From: Kocuria dechangensis
Lineage (GTDB): Bacteria; Actinomycetota; Actinomycetes; Actinomycetales; Micrococcaceae
Direction of reading: 5' to 3'
Length of the DNA: 64,000 bases
Assembly (NCBI RefSeq): GCF_014636775.1
Contig: NZ_BMEQ01000005.1
Coordinates: forward strand, 1-64,000
The notes under the pieces: model-generated
The model's database searches: none
Told to the model about the DNA's origin: nothing
What the model saw: only the letters and a program-made list of their open reading frames with translations
Part shown: positions 60,043-64,000 of the stretch, one piece after another
Layout: every line of letters starts with the position of its first letter
Numbering within the stretch: position 1 is the stretch's first letter
Translations under genes and position numbers: made by a program

Positions 60043-60094
60043 CCATCTCGTCCCCACCCTTCTTCCCTGTTCTTCTCCGTCCGAAAGGACCGGA

Positions 60095-61099
60095 ATGCTC
60101 CGAGTCACCGGCAAGCGGCTTGCCCTGCTCATCCCCACCCTGTTCGGCCTGTCCGTCCTGCTCTTCGCGTGGGTCCGGGCCCTCCCCGGCGGCCCCGCCA
60201 CCGCGCTGCTGGGGGACAAGGCCACCCCCGACGCCGTCGCCCGCATCAACGAGGTCTACGGCTTCGACCGGCCCCTGCTCGAGCAGTACTTCGTCTACAT
60301 GGGCCGGCTGCTCCGGGGCGACTTCGGCGCCTCGATCGTCACGGGCCGGCCCGTGGTCGAGGAGTTCCTCACCCGCTTCCCGGCCACCCTCGAGCTCGCC
60401 CTCGTGGCGCTGGTCTTCGCGGTGGGCGTCGGCGTGCCCCTCGGCTACGTGGCCGCCCGGCACCGCGGGAGGACCCTGGACCACTCCTCCGTGGTGCTGT
60501 CCCTGCTGGGCATCACCGTCCCGGTGTTCTTCCTCGCGTTCATCCTGAAGTGGCTGTTCGCGATCCGGGTCCCGCTCTTCCCCGCGGACGGGCGGCAGGA
60601 CCCCCGGATCGACGCGACGCACTACACGAACTTCTTCGTCCTCGACGGCCTGCTCACCGGGGAGTGGGACGCCGCGTGGGACGCGTTCCTGCACCTGATC
60701 CTCCCGGGCCTCGCCCTGGGCACGATCCCGCTGGCGATCATCGTCAGGATCACCCGTGCCTCGGTGCTGGAGGTGCAGAGCGCCGACTACGTGCGCACCG
60801 CCCGGGCGAAGGGCCTGACCCGCCGGCTGATCCGCGGCCGGTACATCATGCGCAACGCCATGCTGCCGGTGGTCACGACCATCGGCCTGCAGACCGGCCT
60901 GCTGATCTCCGGGGCGGTCCTCACCGAGACGGTGTTCGCGTTCAACGGCATCGGCCGGTTCCTGCGGGACGCGATCTTCAACCTCGACTACCCGGTCCTC
61001 CAGGGCTTCATCATCTTCATCGCCCTGGCCTACTCCCTGATCAACCTGCTGGTGGACCTCTCCTACAGCCTCATCGACCCCCGGGTGCGTGTCCAGTGA
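60095..61099 (+). CDS. ABC transporter permease (DppB/OppB type)
   Basis: A 334-residue permease with six predicted helices. The N-terminal TM segment LALLIPTLFGLSVLLFAWVRALPGGP is typical, as is the ATPase-docking EAA loop at about 225-245 (DYVRTARAKGLTRRLIRGRY). It starts at ATG with AAAGGA upstream and ends in a GTGA overlap with the next permease. It forms a heterodimer with that gene product. Confidence 0.92.
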   Translation: MLRVTGKRLALLIPTLFGLSVLLFAWVRALPGGPATALLGDKATPDAVARINEVYGFDRPLLEQYFVYMGRLLRGDFGASIVTGRPVVEEFLTRFPATLELALVALVFAVGVGVPLGYVAARHRGRTLDHSSVVLSLLGITVPVFFLAFILKWLFAIRVPLFPADGRQDPRIDATHYTNFFVLDGLLTGEWDAAWDAFLHLILPGLALGTIPLAIIVRITRASVLEVQSADYVRTARAKGLTRRLIRGRYIMRNAMLPVVTTIGLQTGLLISGAVLTETVFAFNGIGRFLRDAIFNLDYPVLQGFIIFIALAYSLINLLVDLSYSLIDPRVRVQ

Positions 61100-62058
61100 G
61101 CGCCACACTTCCTCCCGCCCCCTCCGGCCCCTCGCACACCGAGGGCCCCGAGGCCGTCACGACCACCCCGGGCACCACCGCGGCGGTCGGCACCAGCCTG
61201 TGGAAGGACGCCTTCCGGCGGCTGCGCCGCAACCCGGCGGCCATCTCCGGCGCGGTGATCGTCGGCGTCTTCCTGCTCGTGGCCCTCCTCGCCCCGTGGC
61301 TCGCGCCCTTCGGCGGCGAGGAGCTGCCCGGGCGCACCGAGATCAGGCCCACCACCATCCCCGGCCCCGGGGACGTGGAGGGCTACCCGCTGGGCCTCGA
61401 CCGCTTCGGCGGGGACCTGCTGTCCAAGCTGATCTGGGGCGCCCGCGCGTCGCTGGTGATCGGGGTGGTCTCCACCGCGCTGGGGCTGGTGGGCGGCATG
61501 GTCCTGGGGCTGCTGGCCGGGGGCTTCGGCGGCTGGGTGGACAGCGTCATCATGCGCTTCGTCGACATCCTGCTCTCCGTGCCCAACCTGCTGCTCGCGG
61601 TGTCCATCGCGGCGATCATGGGCCAGAGCCAGTGGGCGGTGATGATCGCCATCGGCGCCTCCCAGGTGCCCATCTTCGCCCGGCTGCTGCGCTCCTCGAT
61701 GCTGTCCCAGAAGGGCGCGGACTACGTCCTGGCGGCCCAGACGCTGGGCCTGTCCCGGCGCACCATCACTATGAGCCACCTGCTGCCCAACAGCACCGGG
61801 CCGCTCATCGTCCAGGGCACCCTGACCCTGGCCACCGCCGTCATCGACGCCGCGGCCCTGTCCTTCCTGGGCCTGGGCGGCGGGGTCCCGCAGACCGCCG
61901 AGTGGGGCCGCATGCTGACCTACGCCCAGGCGGAGCTCGCGATCGCCCCGCAGCTGGCGTTCCTGCCCGGCCTGTGCATCGCCGTCACCGCGCTGGGCTT
62001 CACCCTGCTGGGCGAGTCCCTGCGCGAGTCCCTCGACCCCAAGTCCCGAACCGCGTGA
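61096..62058 (+). CDS. ABC transporter permease (DppC/OppC type)
   Basis: A 320-residue permease with the family's cytoplasmic Trp/Arg-rich start (SLWKDAFRRLRRNPAAISGAV) and an EAA loop at ADYVLAAQTLGLSRRTI. The motif LGLDRFGGDLLSKLIWGAR is characteristic of DppC. GTG start overlapping the DppB-like stop. The first 30 residues are Pro/Ser/Thr-rich and probably disordered. Confidence 0.92.
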   Translation: MSATLPPAPSGPSHTEGPEAVTTTPGTTAAVGTSLWKDAFRRLRRNPAAISGAVIVGVFLLVALLAPWLAPFGGEELPGRTEIRPTTIPGPGDVEGYPLGLDRFGGDLLSKLIWGARASLVIGVVSTALGLVGGMVLGLLAGGFGGWVDSVIMRFVDILLSVPNLLLAVSIAAIMGQSQWAVMIAIGASQVPIFARLLRSSMLSQKGADYVLAAQTLGLSRRTITMSHLLPNSTGPLIVQGTLTLATAVIDAAALSFLGLGGGVPQTAEWGRMLTYAQAELAIAPQLAFLPGLCIAVTALGFTLLGESLRESLDPKSRTA

Positions 62059-62071
62059 GGTGCACCGGCCG

Positions 62072-63838
62072 ATGACCGCTCAGAACCCCGCCCAGAATCC
62101 CGCTCGGGACCCCGCCCGGGATCCTGTCGCGGACCCCACTGCGGAGCCCGCCCCGCTGCTGGAGGTCCGGGACCTCGCCGTCGCCTTCAGCACCATGTCC
62201 GGTCCGGTCCAGGCCGTGCACGAGGCGTCCCTGACGCTGCGCGCCGGCCGCGCCCTGGCCATCGTGGGCGAGTCCGGCTCGGGTAAGTCCACCACCGCCA
62301 TGTCCGTGATCGGTCTGCTGCCCGGCAACGGCCGGGTCACCGGCGGCTCCGTCCGCTTCGCGGGCCAGGAGCTGGTGGGCCTGGACGAGCAGCGGATGCG
62401 GCGGATCCGCGGCCGGCAGATCGGCCTGGTCCCGCAGGACCCCATGTCCAACCTCAACCCGGTGACCACCGTGGGCCAGCAGGTCGCCGAGACCCTGCTC
62501 GTGCACGGGATGGCCACGCGCCAGGACGTGCACGAGAAGGTCGTGGCCGCCCTGGCGGCCGCCGGTCTGCCCGAGCCGGCGCGGCGGGCCAAGCAGTACC
62601 CGCACGAGTTCTCCGGCGGCATGCGCCAGCGGGCGCTCATCGCCATCGGCCTGGCCTGCCGGCCCCGGCTGCTCATCGCCGACGAGCCGACCTCCGCGCT
62701 GGACGTCACCGTCCAGCGGACCATCCTCGACCAGATCGAGCGGATGACCGAGGAGATCGGCACGTCCGTCCTGCTGATCACCCACGACCTGGGCCTGGCC
62801 GCCGAGCGCGCCCAGGACATCGTGGTGATGCACCGGGGGCGGATCGTGGAGGCCGGGCCCTCGGCGCAGGTGCTCGAGGACCCGCAGCACGACTACACCC
62901 GGCGGCTCGTGCAGGCGGCGCCCTCCGTGGCGGCGGCGCGCGTGGCCCGGCAGGCGGCCTCGCCGGGGGCCACCGCCGTCGCCGGCCGGGGCGCCCCGGG
63001 CCCCGCCGGCCCGGTCCCTGCCGCGGCGGAGAAGCCCGCCGCACCCGAGGCGCCGCCGCTCGTGGTGATCGAGGGCCTCACCAAGGTCTTCAAGGGCCGG
63101 CTGGGCCAGGCGGACTTCACCGCGGTCAAGGACGTCTCCCTCACCGTGCCGCGGGGGAGGACGGTCGCGATCGTGGGGGAGTCGGGGTCGGGCAAGACCA
63201 CGACGGCGCGGATGCTGCTGAAGCTCTACGAGCCCACGGAAGGGTCGATCCGCTTCGACGGCCAGGACGTGGTGGGGCTCAGGGGCCGGGAGCTGGCCGC
63301 GTTCCGGCAGCGGGTCCAGCCGATCTTCCAGGACCCGTACTCGTCCCTGAACCCCATGTTCACGATCGGGCGGATCCTGGAGGAGCCGCTGAGCACGTAC
63401 CGGCGCGGCACCCGCAAGGAGCGCCAGGAGCGGGTGAAGTGGCTGCTGGAGGAGGTGGCGCTGCCGCCTTCCATGCTCAACCGCTACCCCAACGAGCTCT
63501 CCGGCGGCCAGCGCCAGCGCGTGGCCATCGCCCGGGCCCTGGCCCTGCAGCCCGAGCTCATCGTGTGCGACGAGCCCGTCTCCGCCCTGGACGTCCTGGT
63601 GCAGAAGCAGATCCTGGACCTCCTGGGGCGGCTGCAGGACGAGTTCGGGCTGTCCTACCTCTTCATCTCCCACGACCTCGCGGTGGTGCGGCTGATCTCG
63701 GACGAGGTGTGCGTGATGAAGGACGGCGAGGTGGTGGAGGCCGCCGAGAGCGAGGAGGTCTTCACGAACCCCCGCCACCCCTACACCCGCCAGCTGCTGG
63801 CCTCGATCCCCGGCAACGAGCTGCGCGTGGGGGCCTGA
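62072..63838 (+). CDS. Fused double ATPase of the peptide ABC transporter (DppD-DppF)
   Basis: A 588-residue protein with two complete ABC ATPase domains. Domain 1 (about 30-275): Walker A GESGSGKST, signature FSGGMRQRA, Walker B LLIADEPTSALDV. Domain 2 (about 325-580): GESGSGKTT, LSGGQRQRV, LIVCDEPVSALDV. Each ends in the HPYTR/HDYTR-type peptide-transporter motif. An Ala/Pro-rich linker of about 50 residues joins them. The ATG at 62072 follows GAGGTG; a GTG at 62060 is an alternative. The N-terminus has short degenerate NPA and DPA repeats. In many bacteria these are two genes. Confidence 0.93.
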   Translation: MTAQNPAQNPARDPARDPVADPTAEPAPLLEVRDLAVAFSTMSGPVQAVHEASLTLRAGRALAIVGESGSGKSTTAMSVIGLLPGNGRVTGGSVRFAGQELVGLDEQRMRRIRGRQIGLVPQDPMSNLNPVTTVGQQVAETLLVHGMATRQDVHEKVVAALAAAGLPEPARRAKQYPHEFSGGMRQRALIAIGLACRPRLLIADEPTSALDVTVQRTILDQIERMTEEIGTSVLLITHDLGLAAERAQDIVVMHRGRIVEAGPSAQVLEDPQHDYTRRLVQAAPSVAAARVARQAASPGATAVAGRGAPGPAGPVPAAAEKPAAPEAPPLVVIEGLTKVFKGRLGQADFTAVKDVSLTVPRGRTVAIVGESGSGKTTTARMLLKLYEPTEGSIRFDGQDVVGLRGRELAAFRQRVQPIFQDPYSSLNPMFTIGRILEEPLSTYRRGTRKERQERVKWLLEEVALPPSMLNRYPNELSGGQRQRVAIARALALQPELIVCDEPVSALDVLVQKQILDLLGRLQDEFGLSYLFISHDLAVVRLISDEVCVMKDGEVVEAAESEEVFTNPRHPYTRQLLASIPGNELRVGA

Positions 63839-63885
63839 GCCCGGCCCGGCCCCACCCGCGCTCCGAGCGCCGGGGCGCCGGTCCG

Positions 63886-63891
63886 TAGGAT
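63886..63891 (+). promoter_or_regulatory. -10 box of a leaderless promoter at the window end
   Basis: TAGGAT at 63886-63891 ends 6 nt before the GTG at 63898, with no ribosome site between. Together these suggest a leaderless mRNA. Confidence 0.45.
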
Positions 63892-63897
63892 GGCGGC

Positions 63898-64000
63898 GTG
63901 CACACCTCCCCCGGAACGGACCCCGACCAGTCGACGACCCCCCGCGTGGTGCGGTGGGGGCGGCGCGGCGTGCGGGCCGCCGCGTACGCGATCCCCGGGG
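63898..64000 (+). CDS. Unrecognised gene, N-terminal fragment cut by window edge
   Basis: Only 34 codons are present, starting at GTG 63898. The N-terminus is polar (HTSPGTDPDQSTTPRVVRWG) and then basic and Ala-rich (RRGVRAAAYAIPG), which could lead into a first membrane helix. Codon use is typical of the window. No family can be assigned. Confidence 0.45.
   Translation, partial: MHTSPGTDPDQSTTPRVVRWGRRGVRAAAYAIPG

Overview
The window is about 73% GC by eye, gene-dense, with GC-ending codons, GTG starts and ATGA/GTGA stop-start overlaps throughout. This points to an actinobacterium, most likely a Micrococcaceae member (Kocuria- or Arthrobacter-like). That placement is inferred from gene content and style only; no rRNA or tRNA gene is visible. 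I also see no insertion sequence, integrase, prophage or CRISPR array. Most of the window reads as a catabolic and iron-uptake chromosomal segment.

Region 1 (1-7.6 kb) is a D-glucarate/galactarate-type aldarate pathway. A leftward operon holds kdgD, alpha-ketoglutarate semialdehyde dehydrogenase and gudD (cut by the window edge). A LysR regulator follows, then a rightward tripartite tricarboxylate-type transporter (tctC-tctB-tctA) and a universal stress protein. The kdgD and tctC promoters share a 51-nt LysR-type element. tctB appears to start at ATA.

Region 2 (7.6-26 kb) looks like catabolism of lignin-type aromatics. A rightward metF-purU-ligM-like operon is a tetrahydrofolate-dependent aryl O-demethylation module next to a GntR/FCD regulator. 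A leftward seven-gene operon has the parts of the Corynebacterium cre (4-cresol) system: cytochrome P450, a dikinase-type aryl phosphotransferase in one chain, SDR dehydrogenase, [2Fe-2S] ferredoxin, ferredoxin reductase, HD-domain phosphohydrolase and aldehyde dehydrogenase. An IclR regulator, a second HD-domain hydrolase, a small ABM-type protein, a second IclR regulator and a GMC oxidoreductase with a small partner follow. Two separate palindromes each occur at two promoters here. Together the modules could turn p-alkylguaiacols such as creosol into protocatechuate; no ring-cleavage gene lies in the window.

Region 3 (26-34 kb) is mixed: an MFS exporter, a secreted S33-type peptidase, an LtrA-like membrane protein, an EamA transporter, a sugar-dehydrogenase-like lipoprotein and a CPBP membrane protease.

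Region 4 (34-44.7 kb) is iron acquisition. A leftward operon (binding lipoprotein, two permeases, ATPase, siderophore-interacting reductase) diverges from a rightward desferrioxamine-type operon (desA, desB and a fused desC-desD). Two DtxR/IdeR-like boxes lie between them.

Region 5 (44.7-58 kb) has a membrane protein, a type IB topoisomerase, two tandem seven-repeat FG-GAP propeller proteins of equal length, two overlapping small genes with a repeat read in two frames, several membrane or DUF proteins, a flavodoxin, a zinc alcohol dehydrogenase, a VOC protein and a PaaK-like adenylate-forming enzyme.

Region 6 (58-64 kb) is a dipeptide/oligopeptide-type ABC transporter (binding protein, two permeases, fused double ATPase), then the start of an unrecognised gene cut by the window end.
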